From the NCBI GenBank assembly GCA_964386535.1, contig CAYLRY010000010.1:1-64000 (forward strand): 64,000 nt of DNA. Direction: 5' to 3'. Positions within the stretch are counted from its first letter, which is position 1. Every line of letters starts with the position of its first letter. Below the pieces are notes generated by a model, which saw nothing but the letters and a program-made list of their open reading frames with translations, had not been told where the DNA came from and made no database searches. Shown one piece after another: positions 46,145-55,503 of this stretch. Origin of the DNA: CAYLRY01 sp964386535. Lineage in GTDB: Bacteria; Chloroflexota; Dehalococcoidia; Dehalococcoidales; UBA3254. The position numbers and the translations under genes were made by a program.

Positions 46145-47305
46145 ATGCATTTGGTTGAAAGAAAGAAGTTTGTAATGATTAATAGCTTAAGGACAGAATT
46201 TGCTCCACCTGAAAAATCCACGCAATCAGAATTAATCACGCAAATAAAGCTGGTAAATGACTTTTTAGGCTCTCCAGATATAATTAACCTTATACCGGAA
46301 GGAATCCTGATCCTTAACCAGAACCGCCAGATTGTATTTGCCAATAAAGCTGCTCATAATTTGATGAATGCGGGAGGAGAAAGAGATTCAATTTACGGTC
46401 TAAGACCGGGTGAACTGCTAGACTGTCAACATTCCTCAGAATCTCCAGGCGGTTGTGGTACCGGCAGGTTTTGCAGCGCCTGCGGCGCGGTAAAGGCTAT
46501 CATAACAGGGCTTAAAGGAGAACAATCTATTGAGGAATGCCGCCTAATTCAGAAAAAAAGTGGCAGCGCCATTGATCTAAGAATATGGGTTTACCCATTA
46601 TTGATCAACCATCTGATTTATGATCTTTTCTACATAAAGGATATCAGCCATGAAAAAAGAAGAAGCGTACTGGAACGTATCTTTTTTCATGATATTTTGA
46701 ATACCGCCACTGGAATCTATGGTTTTACCGAAATCCTGGGGACAGCGGGCGAAAAGGTACTGAAGGAATGCCAGTATCATCTGCATCAACTCAGCCAGCA
46801 ACTAATCGATGAAATTAAGTCGCAAAGAGACCTGATGAAAGCTGAAAACCATGAGTTGACCGTAAATTTTAAACCGGTTGAAGCCCTCAATTTTATAAAG
46901 CGCCTAGCAACCCTTTATGCTCAAAATGAAGTTGCCAGAGAAAAGAGGATAGTTATTGCAAATGATTCTCAGGAGGTTACCTTCTCTACTGACAGCCTAC
47001 TGCTGGCCCGTGTTCTGGGCAATATGCTGAAAAACGCCCTGGAGGCATCCCAAGCGGGGGAAATTGTCACTATTCGGTGTGATGTCGTCGAAAATACAGT
47101 GCGTTTTCAGGTACATAACCCGGCTTTTATCAAACCAGAAACCCAACTACAAATCTTTTTACGTTCATTTTCCACCAAAGGTACGAATCGCGGATTGGGA
47201 ACATACAGCATGCGATTATTAAGCGAGCGATATCTAAAAGGAAAAGTATGGTTTACTTCATCTCAGGAAGATGGTACCCGTTTTTATGCTGCATATCCTC
47301 TATGA
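46145..47305 (+). CDS. Soluble PAS histidine kinase with a Cys-rich segment
   Basis: 386 residues. PAS-like sensor (IPEGILILNQNRQIVFANKA), with a Cys-rich segment DCQHSSESPGGCGTGRFCSACGAV (C-x10-C-x5-C-x2-C) typical of a class of kinases in which it may bind metal or sense redox. The phospho-acceptor His is probably in FFHDILNTATGIYG (about residue 180). HATPase_c has LGNMLKNALEASQ and, later, STKGTNRGLGTYSM. No membrane segment. The start could be 46145 or the second ATG at 46175. It may act on targets encoded elsewhere, since no regulator follows. Confidence 0.85.
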   Translation: MHLVERKKFVMINSLRTEFAPPEKSTQSELITQIKLVNDFLGSPDIINLIPEGILILNQNRQIVFANKAAHNLMNAGGERDSIYGLRPGELLDCQHSSESPGGCGTGRFCSACGAVKAIITGLKGEQSIEECRLIQKKSGSAIDLRIWVYPLLINHLIYDLFYIKDISHEKRRSVLERIFFHDILNTATGIYGFTEILGTAGEKVLKECQYHLHQLSQQLIDEIKSQRDLMKAENHELTVNFKPVEALNFIKRLATLYAQNEVAREKRIVIANDSQEVTFSTDSLLLARVLGNMLKNALEASQAGEIVTIRCDVVENTVRFQVHNPAFIKPETQLQIFLRSFSTKGTNRGLGTYSMRLLSERYLKGKVWFTSSQEDGTRFYAAYPL

Positions 47306-47330
47306 AGTAAAATTGCACTGGAGGTAGTAT

Positions 47331-47465
47331 ATGGATAATATGTGGTTGGTTTTTTTCTGGTCAGGCCCTATAGGCTTAGGCGTCTTTTTAGCTTTGCTTG
47401 GAACGTTTATCTGGTTGCTGGCCAAAGCCAATGAGATCAATAAACGTAATAAGAAAGACCAATGA
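47331..47465 (+). CDS. 44-residue single-span membrane protein
   Basis: ATG at 47331 with GGAGG 5 bases upstream (47320-47325). The product has one long hydrophobic helix from residue 4 to about 31 (WLVFFWSGPIGLGVFLALLG and on) and a basic tail (INKRNKKDQ), which predicts an N-out/C-in span. It lies 25 bases after the PAS kinase stop and could be a modulator or accessory of that kinase. No family is recognised. Confidence 0.6.
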   Translation: MDNMWLVFFWSGPIGLGVFLALLGTFIWLLAKANEINKRNKKDQ

Positions 47466-47477
47466 ATTGAACTTCGC

Positions 47478-48302
47478 CTATTTAAAGTGACTGTCCAGAA
47501 AATCCAGGGCTGCTTTTACGTTATCTGGAGAACTGTGTATACGGTCGAAATGGCCAGCGTTTTCGATCAGGTTAAGCGTTACTCTGGTTTTACCTATAGC
47601 AGCTTCCAGAGCTGAGGCAAATGTCACACTCTGTAAATAGGGTATTACTTCATCAGCTTTCCCATGCTGTATGAAAAAGGGTGGACAATCTGGATGAATA
47701 TGTGTGATAGCGCTGGCTGCCTGGTATTTTTCAGGTATTTCAGAAATACTCCCTCCCATCAGTTGCACTTCGCCCGATGGACCAGAGTCTTGCCTGGGTT
47801 TGTGCCCTAATTGGGCATGCTGGGAATCCAGCGTAAAAAAATTTGTTGGCCCATACCAGGAAACCACTGCGTTAACCCGGCATGACTCATCAGCGTTGCC
47901 CATTGAAAGGTCTTCCAGGTCTTTAACATGACCGGATGTGCCCAACAGCGCTGCCAGTGTGCTTCCGGCGGAGATGCCCCAGGCAGCGATTTTTTGTGGA
48001 TTGAACCTGTATTTTTCAGCATTGGCTCTAACCCATCTCACTGCAGCCTTGGCGTCATGGATTTGGGCTGGGAACCTGGATTCACCGGCCAACCGGTAAT
48101 TAACGCTTACCGCTGCATAGCCCCTTGCCAGCATAGTACTTACCAGGGTTTTTATCATTTCCTTATCTCCCATGGTAAACCCACCGGGATGCAGATAAAT
48201 TATTACAGGCAAAGCGCCACGTATTTTTTCGGGCAAATAAATATCCAGTTTCTGTGCAGGGGAATTACTTGCATAGGGAATATCTTGCATAATTGCTTTC
48301 AT
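47478..48302 (-). CDS. Alpha/beta-hydrolase esterase (BD-FAE type)
   Basis: 274 residues. Oxyanion-hole loop YLHPGGFTMGDKE (HGG-type), nucleophile elbow GISAGS with the catalytic Ser in Gly-x-Ser-x-Gly, Asp/Glu candidates in KADEVIPYLQS, and the His in AGHFD near the C-terminus. It is soluble, without a signal peptide. The family cleaves short-chain esters and includes feruloyl-type esterases; the substrate is not known. It lies alone, converging with the small membrane protein. Confidence 0.88.
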   Translation of the reverse strand: MKAIMQDIPYASNSPAQKLDIYLPEKIRGALPVIIYLHPGGFTMGDKEMIKTLVSTMLARGYAAVSVNYRLAGESRFPAQIHDAKAAVRWVRANAEKYRFNPQKIAAWGISAGSTLAALLGTSGHVKDLEDLSMGNADESCRVNAVVSWYGPTNFFTLDSQHAQLGHKPRQDSGPSGEVQLMGGSISEIPEKYQAASAITHIHPDCPPFFIQHGKADEVIPYLQSVTFASALEAAIGKTRVTLNLIENAGHFDRIHSSPDNVKAALDFLDSHFK

Positions 48303-48588
48303 GACTGTCTCCTTAACCTGGCTGATTAATTATAATCCTGACAGAATACGTTTGTTAAATAAAAAAGAAACCTTGTCATCGATACATCGGGACTGAATAA
48401 CTGATTATTAACCTGAAATTAACTACGTATTAACTGCCTGCTGCTATCATTATTTTAAAATCAGTTTGTATTAAATCTGAAATACTTACTGAGAAAAATT
48501 ATTTTCTGTATTCCATCCAAGCTGATACCAGCATGGGATAACTAAAAAAGCAGCTTGAAAAATTATTTTGTTTATGGCCGGTAAGTAA

Positions 48589-50844
48589 TTGAACCAGACA
48601 AAGGAATGCCTGGAGACGGTGTGGACCAAATTTCAGGGAACTCATATTTGCGAATCCTTCAATACCAGCTTAGAGCATATCCTGGCTGAACTGTCACGTA
48701 TTGAACTCAAGCTGTGTTATCAGTTGAGGACCAGGCGCCTGAATAATTCCTCTAATGAAGTTGACGTGCTTCACGGTTGTTTCATTTCCGAACAGGAAAT
48801 GGATGATTTTGAAAATAGTCTTACTTTCCTGAATGAGCGTCTGGCTTCGGACAAAGAAGATGAAGCCTTCAAAACTCTAAACGAACTGGATATTCAGATA
48901 TTAAAAAAAATAGATGACCGCAAAAAGGCTCTAAACGGAAAAGACACAGAATTACGGTTGGAAAACCTATCCGAGATATTTCATTTATCCAGGCAGGAAA
49001 AGGATATCCTGCTGATTTGTTTATTACCAGAAATAGATCTGAAATACCAGAGACTATATGCCTATCTTCAGGATGACATAACAAAAAAAATACCAACGGT
49101 AGATTTTGTTCTCCATTTAATTAGCCGGTCCTGGGAAAAGGTCCTGCTGGCTCGGGATTTTCTTTCAGTCCAGGCACCGCTGATAAAAAACCAGCTCGTC
49201 TATCTGTCTGACGACCCTAATGCGCGGCTAAGCCCTCTACCCTCCAAATTCATCCATCTGGATGAACGTATTACCAGTTATCTTCTGGGATCGAACCGGA
49301 TAGACGCACGATTAAATAGTTGGGTCCATCTTGTGGATAAGACTGCTGAACACCTGGATCATCTTTTAATGGATGAAATCTGGAACCGCTTACCCAGGCT
49401 GGTATCGCAATATAAAAATTCAGGAATGATATTCCATCTGCGTGATGAATATGATAACGGGTTAAAAAATACTATAGAAGCCATCGTTTCTGCGCTGGAT
49501 TTCCCGTTATTATGTATTGATCTGGAGAGGATTTCAAGTTTAGAAGCAACACCGGACAAACTCATCCACCTTGTTTTCCGTGAAGGATTGCTGCTTAAAG
49601 CTGCTCTGTTTTGCAACGGTTTCGATGCAATATTAAGCGAGGATAAAACATCTCAGTCTGTCTATAGTTCGTTGACAGCACAGTTCGAAAATTATCCACA
49701 CTTGATTTTCCTGACCGGTAAAAAGGAGTGGTATCCCGGAGCAATACCCGGCAACCTGCCCTGCATCCACATAGAACCGGCGTCCCCAGCTTATGCAGAA
49801 AGAAAGCAGCTTTGGGAAAGCCAACTTAACGCACAGTATCATCTGGCCTCCGATATCAACCTGGCTGACGTTGCCGGCAAGTTCCGGCTCAGCAGCCGGC
49901 AAATCGATGATGCCCTGGTCACTGCCAGGGATATAGCTTTATGGCGTAATCCGGATAAAGTAGAAATCACTACCGAAGATCTCTATACCGCCTGCCGGAA
50001 AGTATCAGTAAAGATCCTGGGCTCACTGGCGCACCGCATCCAGACGCCATACGGATGGGAAGATATCGTACTACCCGGCGACCAGTTAGAACAGCTGCAT
50101 GAAATATGCAGCTATGTTGATAATCATCACACTATTTATGATGACTGGGGATTCGGCAGGAAACTGTCTACAGGAAAAGGCCTGAACATCCTTTTTGCCG
50201 GTCCTTCCGGCACCGGCAAAACCATGGCTGCCGGTATTGTTGCCCGCGAACTAAAGCTGGATCTTTATAAGATAGATTTGTCAGCCATCGTCAGCAAATA
50301 TATTGGAGAGACTGAAAAAAACCTGGAACGTATTTTTGAGGAAGGCCGGGCATCCAATGCCATTCTCTTTTTCGACGAAGCAGACGCCTTATTCGGTAAA
50401 CGCTCGGAGGTGAAAGATGCTCATGACCGCTATGCCAATATTGAAATCGCCTACCTGCTGCAAAGAATGGATGAATATGAAGGTGTTGTGATTCTGGCCA
50501 CTAACCTGCGTAAAAATATGGACGAAGCTTTTGCCCGCCGGATGCACTTCAGCGTGGAGTTCCCGGCTCCAGAAGAAGCTGACCGCCTTCGTATTTGGAA
50601 GATTATTTTCCCAGAAGAAGCGCCTTTATCTCCTGATATAGACTTCAACTTCATGTCACAGTTTAAAATTACTGGCGGTAATATTAAAAATATTGCGGTT
50701 TATGCCGCTTTTCTGGCGGTGAAAGACGGAAGTGTAATACGCATGGAACATCTGATACGCGCCACCAGGAGGGAATATCAGAAAATAGGTCGACTTTGCA
50801 CTGAAGATGATTTTGCGCAGTATATCAAGCTGGTCAAATTATAA
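48589..50844 (+). CDS. AAA+ ATPase of the contractile injection system (Pvc15/Afp15-like)
   Basis: 751 residues from a TTG. The first 480 residues are a large, mostly helical N-terminal domain. The AAA+ core starts near 500: Walker A AGPSGTGKTMAAG (about 536-548), Walker B AILFFDEADALFGKR (about 589-603), sensor-1 LATNLRKN, arginine-finger region DEAFARRMHFSVEF, and a C-terminal helical lid. Its placement as the first gene of the tail-like locus and its domain layout match the Afp15/Pvc15-type ATPase, thought to help remodel or load the particle. It is followed by the DUF4157 gene with 15 bases between them. Confidence 0.9.
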   Translation: MNQTKECLETVWTKFQGTHICESFNTSLEHILAELSRIELKLCYQLRTRRLNNSSNEVDVLHGCFISEQEMDDFENSLTFLNERLASDKEDEAFKTLNELDIQILKKIDDRKKALNGKDTELRLENLSEIFHLSRQEKDILLICLLPEIDLKYQRLYAYLQDDITKKIPTVDFVLHLISRSWEKVLLARDFLSVQAPLIKNQLVYLSDDPNARLSPLPSKFIHLDERITSYLLGSNRIDARLNSWVHLVDKTAEHLDHLLMDEIWNRLPRLVSQYKNSGMIFHLRDEYDNGLKNTIEAIVSALDFPLLCIDLERISSLEATPDKLIHLVFREGLLLKAALFCNGFDAILSEDKTSQSVYSSLTAQFENYPHLIFLTGKKEWYPGAIPGNLPCIHIEPASPAYAERKQLWESQLNAQYHLASDINLADVAGKFRLSSRQIDDALVTARDIALWRNPDKVEITTEDLYTACRKVSVKILGSLAHRIQTPYGWEDIVLPGDQLEQLHEICSYVDNHHTIYDDWGFGRKLSTGKGLNILFAGPSGTGKTMAAGIVARELKLDLYKIDLSAIVSKYIGETEKNLERIFEEGRASNAILFFDEADALFGKRSEVKDAHDRYANIEIAYLLQRMDEYEGVVILATNLRKNMDEAFARRMHFSVEFPAPEEADRLRIWKIIFPEEAPLSPDIDFNFMSQFKITGGNIKNIAVYAAFLAVKDGSVIRMEHLIRATRREYQKIGRLCTEDDFAQYIKLVKL

Positions 50845-50859
50845 AGCCTGGAGGGGGAA

Positions 50860-52437
50860 ATGGCAGAGCAAGCAGGTAAGAATTTAAATAGAATAAAGTT
50901 CCCGGAAAGGGAAAAAATAAATATAAAAAAGGCGTCCGAGCCTCTAGCCAACCAGTTAGACTATACTGATGCAGATATCCGTGACCTGACCCCAGGCCAA
51001 TCATATAAGGAACATCTCAGCCTGCTGGCCAGGATTCAATCAACCGAACAGTTAACCGCTTTTACGGCACGATTGCAGCGTACTTACGGCAACGCCTATG
51101 TACAGAGACTATTTAGTTCCCACCCTTTACAGTCAGAGCCGAAAGTCAAAAAAATGGAACGTTCTGACACAAAAAGGAGCATAAAAGCAGCTTCATTATC
51201 CGTTAAGGGCGCTAACCCACAGCAGCAGGAAGAAGAGGAAGATGAAGAGTTACAAACCGCCAACCTTAAAAAGTTACCTCTAGCGAATTCGGAAAGCCTG
51301 GAGGCCCGTATAAAAAAAGCCAGGAGCAGTGGACAGCCTCTGCCACATTCCCTGCGGGTTATTTTCGAGCCTCAATTTGGCAAGAGTATAAACCAGGTGC
51401 GTATTCATGCAAATGAAGAATCTGATTCTCTTGCACGTTCGCTTAAAGCTGCTGCTTTTACCAGTGGCAAGGATATTTTCTTCAGGAAAAAGTTCTATAA
51501 TCCTGATACTCTCCCTGGTAAAAATCTCATCGCCAGGGAACTGAGTCACGTAGTCCGGCAAGCTAAGCAAGCGCAGAGAAACCGTACCGGTCCAGGTACT
51601 GAAATTAGGGCCGGCATCCCGCTATCCATTACCCCCGTGACTATGGTACAGCAGGGTCGGACAGGCCGGGCGGTTATATGGCCAGGTGTTAAAACCAGCC
51701 CTGTCCATATAAACAGTAAGCCTCTACTCCAGGTAGTGCCTCATATCTTTGTTAATGGTGGAAAAACAGGTACTGCGGCAGTCTGGTGGGGTGGGGGCGG
51801 TGGAGGGGGAGGTCAGGGAAATCAACCAGTGGGCGATGTCACTCAGGTCCAGCCGCGGATTAAAACCTCACGTTCAGGGATTCTGGGATTATACGGTAGA
51901 CCGGTGGCCTGGGTGGAAAGAGGCACCGGTACTGCCACAGTCACACGTTCATATGTGGGTGTGCTGGTGGGAGCTAACGGCACATATTATATTACCGCCC
52001 GGGCGGCCGCTCAGATAGACAGGCACGAAGAAGACCATGTTAATTCCTCCAGGAGGCACCACGACACTTATATCGCACCCCTGGAAGAGAGGGTAGCGGA
52101 ACATACCGGCTCTGCCAATGCACTTGAGGCCGGTGATACCCGGGAGGCAGCCAGGGCAGCGTTGGAAAACTACATAGATTGGACAGCGTCTATCAACAGT
52201 TTCGTAGCAGCCGATAATGCTGATAATTATCCTATGGGAGCAGTAGACCAGGCTGATATGGCCGACCCCAATACCAAGTTCGATTATGGCCCTCGAGAAG
52301 TAGATGGCGTGAACTATGCTCATTACGTCGATATACCTCCGGGTCCTCCTGCGGAAGAAGAGGCGGAGACAGGTGAAGAGGTTTCGGAATTGGAAGAAGG
52401 CGAAGAATGGGAGGAGGAAGGAGTCTCACAAGAGTAG
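50860..52437 (+). CDS. DUF4157 putative eCIS effector with a second HExxH motif
   Basis: 525 residues. A low-complexity N-terminus (1-160) precedes the DUF4157 region (about 150-236): LPHSLRVIFEPQFGKSINQV, AAAFTSGKDIFF. The usual HELTH zinc motif reads RELSH (Arg226-His230) here, so the first His is lost. The middle is Gly-rich (GGGGGGGG near 312-319). A different motif HEEDH (389-393) occurs in AAAQIDRHEEDHVNSSRRHH with an LEERVAEHTG segment downstream that may give the third ligand, a candidate zinc-protease toxin domain. The C-terminus is very acidic. DUF4157 is frequent in eCIS effectors. Amber stop at 52435; an in-frame extension of 25 residues follows to 52515. Confidence 0.72.
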   Translation: MAEQAGKNLNRIKFPEREKINIKKASEPLANQLDYTDADIRDLTPGQSYKEHLSLLARIQSTEQLTAFTARLQRTYGNAYVQRLFSSHPLQSEPKVKKMERSDTKRSIKAASLSVKGANPQQQEEEEDEELQTANLKKLPLANSESLEARIKKARSSGQPLPHSLRVIFEPQFGKSINQVRIHANEESDSLARSLKAAAFTSGKDIFFRKKFYNPDTLPGKNLIARELSHVVRQAKQAQRNRTGPGTEIRAGIPLSITPVTMVQQGRTGRAVIWPGVKTSPVHINSKPLLQVVPHIFVNGGKTGTAAVWWGGGGGGGGQGNQPVGDVTQVQPRIKTSRSGILGLYGRPVAWVERGTGTATVTRSYVGVLVGANGTYYITARAAAQIDRHEEDHVNSSRRHHDTYIAPLEERVAEHTGSANALEAGDTREAARAALENYIDWTASINSFVAADNADNYPMGAVDQADMADPNTKFDYGPREVDGVNYAHYVDIPPGPPAEEEAETGEEVSELEEGEEWEEEGVSQE

Positions 52438-52515
52438 GATGGTGGAGTATCAGAGGAAGAAATCCTGGATTTTAAAGAACTGGAAGAATTGATGTTGGAA
52501 TCAGCTAAACCATAG
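52438..52515 (+). other. In-frame extension beyond the amber stop of the DUF4157 gene
   Basis: After TAG (52435-52437) the same frame continues for 25 codons to a TAG at 52513-52515: acidic residues as in the preceding tail (GVSEEEILDFKELEELMLES). It reads like the natural end of the protein, so the TAG may be a recent truncation, or be read through. No ribosome binding site starts a new gene here. Confidence 0.5.
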
Positions 52516-52567
52516 CACAACCAGATAATGACAGACCGGGATGTTGAAGTAAAAACTGCAAGGAAAA

Positions 52568-52960
52568 GTGATGAAAATTATTCTTGAAACGGATAAACAG
52601 ATATACAATTTCGGCGATATTGTGACTGTACGTTTACTGGCATTAAATGACAGCTACCGCCCTGCTGATATCGACCGCAGATTGCTGATAGGTCCCAATA
52701 TAAAAACTGAGCCACCCATGAATCCTCCTCACCCGTTATCAGTTGAACCTGCCACCAGTAACGAAGCCCATAATCATCTAATCCTCAATCCCTGGTGCTT
52801 TTACGGCAGGCAACGCACGTTCCAGAACCTTCCTCAGGGCATTGCCACTTTTTACGCTTATATCCTGAAGCAGTCTTACGGATCATTGTTTCAGGACAAA
52901 CCCGGTGACCTGTCAGTTCTGTTAGCCTCAGCCGAACCACTATCGGTTACAATCCGGTAA
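52568..52960 (+). CDS. Small beta-rich protein of the injection locus
   Basis: 130 residues, starting at GTG 52568 or ATG 52571 with AAGGA upstream. No family is recognised. The first 30 residues (LETDKQIYNFGDIVTVRLLA) resemble an immunoglobulin-like strand pattern, and the middle carries Pro- and His-rich loops. It overlaps no neighbour and ends 10 bases before the DUF4255 gene. The position between effector and cap gene suggests an accessory structural or effector-binding role; this is inference. Confidence 0.65.
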   Translation: MMKIILETDKQIYNFGDIVTVRLLALNDSYRPADIDRRLLIGPNIKTEPPMNPPHPLSVEPATSNEAHNHLILNPWCFYGRQRTFQNLPQGIATFYAYILKQSYGSLFQDKPGDLSVLLASAEPLSVTIR

Positions 52961-52969
52961 GGGGGTATT

Positions 52970-53785
52970 ATGATATCCGAACTAGATGAAACACTCAAGC
53001 AATTGCTGATAAAGAAAGGTCATGTTGAACCTTCTGAGATTGATATCAGTTTTGATATCCCGGATAGGGAGTGGTCAGCCGCGTTGTCTAAACCAACAGT
53101 GAATATGTATTTATACGACGTTAGAGAAAACCATAAATTACGTGGGACTGAATGGATAATCGAAAAAAATGGAAATGGACAGGCGACCAAGAAGAAAAAT
53201 CCCAGGAGAATAGACCTTTCTTACCTGGTTACTGTATGGTCTAACAATATAGAGGACCAGCACAACCTGCTCTGGCAGGTTATGCAGACTCTTTTTCGTT
53301 ATCCTACCATACCTCAGGAACTATTAACGGGGAAACTGGCTGAACAGCAGTATATTATTGTTACCTCAACCGCTCAGCCGGATGGTATTTTGAATAATCC
53401 TTCCGATTTTTGGGCAGCCCTGGATAATGAGATTAAACCCTCTTTCAACTATGTGGCTACGCTTCCGATGGATATGGAAATATCCTTTACCAGCGCCATA
53501 GTCAGTACCAGAACCTTAAACGTAAAACCACCTGATACGGCTAGTGAGCAGATGATAGGTATATCCGGGATTTTACGTTTTAAGGATAAACCAGCGGAAG
53601 TGATTGCAGGAGCAACCATTGTGGCCAGGGATGCCGGCATGACCGCTCAGACTGATGCTCTGGGCCAGTATGCCTTCAGCCGCATTCCTCCCGGAAAACA
53701 CAACATCCTGATAATTCTTCCTGATAAAGTGACAAAAGAATTAACGGTTAAAGTACCTGATAAAAGCTACGACCTGGCAATTTAA
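52970..53785 (+). CDS. DUF4255 cap-type protein (Pvc16/Afp16-like) with C-terminal CarboxypepD_reg-like domain
   Basis: 271 residues. Residues 1-185 form a DUF4255 domain: ISELDETLKQLLIKKG, SKPTVNMYLYDVRENHKLRG and RRIDLSYLVTVWSN are characteristic, and DQHNLLWQVMQTLFRYPTIP follows. From about 190 a second, beta-sandwich domain occurs (GISGILRFKDKPAEVIAGAT; GQYAFSRIPPGKHNI), the repeat seen in carboxypeptidase-regulatory-like domains. Afp16 closes the sheath-tube end. The additional domain is not part of the usual cap protein and may decorate the cap. The ATG has GGGGG-type ribosome binding site upstream. Confidence 0.87.
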   Translation: MISELDETLKQLLIKKGHVEPSEIDISFDIPDREWSAALSKPTVNMYLYDVRENHKLRGTEWIIEKNGNGQATKKKNPRRIDLSYLVTVWSNNIEDQHNLLWQVMQTLFRYPTIPQELLTGKLAEQQYIIVTSTAQPDGILNNPSDFWAALDNEIKPSFNYVATLPMDMEISFTSAIVSTRTLNVKPPDTASEQMIGISGILRFKDKPAEVIAGATIVARDAGMTAQTDALGQYAFSRIPPGKHNILIILPDKVTKELTVKVPDKSYDLAI

Positions 53786-53915
53786 TGATGCTGATAAAAA
53801 TTTTTGAAGGGGGTGATGTATAAGCAGACTGATAAGTAACCTTAAATGGTAGTGGCCCGGCTAGGCCGGCAAATAGAATGCGGTACGGTCTGAAAATAAA
53901 AATGGAGGTTAAGCA

Positions 53916-55472
53916 ATGTCGCCAGAGTATCTTTCTCCGGGTGTTTATGTCGAAGAGGTTGACAAGGGTTCCAAGCCGATTGAAGGCGCTGGTACTGCCT
54001 GCGCAGCATTTGTGGGCTTTGCCGAAAAAGGACCTGTTAATCAGGTTACCTTTATCCCTAATTGGACTGAATTCGTTAACAATTTTGGAGGGTTTATCAA
54101 AGGTGGTTATCTTGCTCCGGCTGTATATGGGTATTTCCAGAATGGGGGCGGCCGTTGTTACGTCAGCCGTCTTCCCAGCGGACAGGCTGAGGGAAGTGAA
54201 GGTAAAGCTACTGTAGCCCTCCCCAGTCATTCACAACCATCCCTGGAAAGCCTGACTTTCACCGCCCTTGAGGCCGGCGCCGGTGGAGCAGAGACTACTA
54301 TAGAAGTAACCAGACCGGTTGGAGAAAATCCCCCGGAAGACCAGTTTAATATCACCATTCGCCGCGGAATGATTGAGGAAAAATTCGAAAATCTCAGCCT
54401 GAGAAAAGGGAAATCCGCTCGCAACGTAATTGACATCATCAACAAAGAATCCAAACTGGTCCATGTAGCTGAAAAAGAGTCTACCCTGAGCCCGTTGGAA
54501 AGGATGCCCACCCCAGGAGTCTATCCGCTGGCAATTAGTGAGACTAAAACAACAGCTCTGGCTAAAGTCTCTTCAGATGTCATCATCGGCAAAGCCGAAG
54601 AACGATCCGGCCTTGCAGGTTTTGAAATTGCTGATGATGTTACAATGGTCTGCTGCCCTGACCTGATGGCTTTATATCAGGCTGATGTATTATCCATGGA
54701 TGATGTAAAAGGGGTACAACTGTCCATGATAGCCCATTGCGAAAATATGAAAGATCGTTTCGCTATCCTGGACTGTCCACCTGGTATGAACCCGCAACAA
54801 ATCAAAAACTGGCGTATGAATACGGCTGGTTATGATACCAAGTATGGAGCAGTCTATTATCCCTGGATAAAGGTGGCTAATCCGTTGGGAGGAGAAAATA
54901 TCCTGGTGCCCCCAAGCGGTTATATAGCCGGCATCTATGCCCGCAGCGATAATGAACGAGGCGTACATAAAGCCCCGGCTAATGAGGTTGTGCGAGGCGC
55001 TACCGGAGTAGAAATGCTGATCACCAAGAGCGAACAGGATATCCTTAACCCTATCGGGGTTAACTGTATTCGCTCATTCCCCGGGCGGGGCATCCGGGTC
55101 TGGGGAGCCAGAACTCTTTCCAGCGATGCCTCATGGCGTTATATAAACGTCAGGCGTCTGTTCAACTTTGTAGAGAAGTCCATCCAGACCGGTACGCAAT
55201 GGATAGTCTTTGAACCCAATGACGCTGATCTGTGGGCGCGCATCCGGCGTGATATTTCCGCCTTTCTCACCAACGTCTGGCGCAGTGGAGCCCTGTTCGG
55301 GGCTACTCCGTCACAGGCTTTTTATGTCAAATGTGATGCCGAGACTAATCCTCCCGCAGTACGCGATGCCGGCCAGGTTATCATCGAAATCGGCATAGCT
55401 CCGGTCAAACCGGCTGAATTCGTAATTTTCCGTATCAGCCAGTGGGCGTCCGGTGGGGAAACATCTGAATAA
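53916..55472 (+). CDS. Contractile sheath protein
   Basis: 518 residues, the size of T4 gp18/Afp2-type sheath subunits. PEYLSPGVYVEEVDKGSKPI at the start, and the C-terminal KSIQTGTQWIVFEPNDADLW, SGALFGATPSQAFYVKCDAE and DAGQVIIEIGIAPVKPAEFV are signature segments of phage-tail sheath proteins. The sheath surrounds the tube and contracts to drive it outward. It is the only sheath gene here, whereas PVC/Afp have three. TATGGAGG precedes the ATG. It is followed by the first tube gene with 31 bases between. Confidence 0.93.
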   Translation: MSPEYLSPGVYVEEVDKGSKPIEGAGTACAAFVGFAEKGPVNQVTFIPNWTEFVNNFGGFIKGGYLAPAVYGYFQNGGGRCYVSRLPSGQAEGSEGKATVALPSHSQPSLESLTFTALEAGAGGAETTIEVTRPVGENPPEDQFNITIRRGMIEEKFENLSLRKGKSARNVIDIINKESKLVHVAEKESTLSPLERMPTPGVYPLAISETKTTALAKVSSDVIIGKAEERSGLAGFEIADDVTMVCCPDLMALYQADVLSMDDVKGVQLSMIAHCENMKDRFAILDCPPGMNPQQIKNWRMNTAGYDTKYGAVYYPWIKVANPLGGENILVPPSGYIAGIYARSDNERGVHKAPANEVVRGATGVEMLITKSEQDILNPIGVNCIRSFPGRGIRVWGARTLSSDASWRYINVRRLFNFVEKSIQTGTQWIVFEPNDADLWARIRRDISAFLTNVWRSGALFGATPSQAFYVKCDAETNPPAVRDAGQVIIEIGIAPVKPAEFVIFRISQWASGGETSE

Positions 55473-55503
55473 AACTTAAAAAGTGAAAAGGAGGTAAATA
55501 AAA

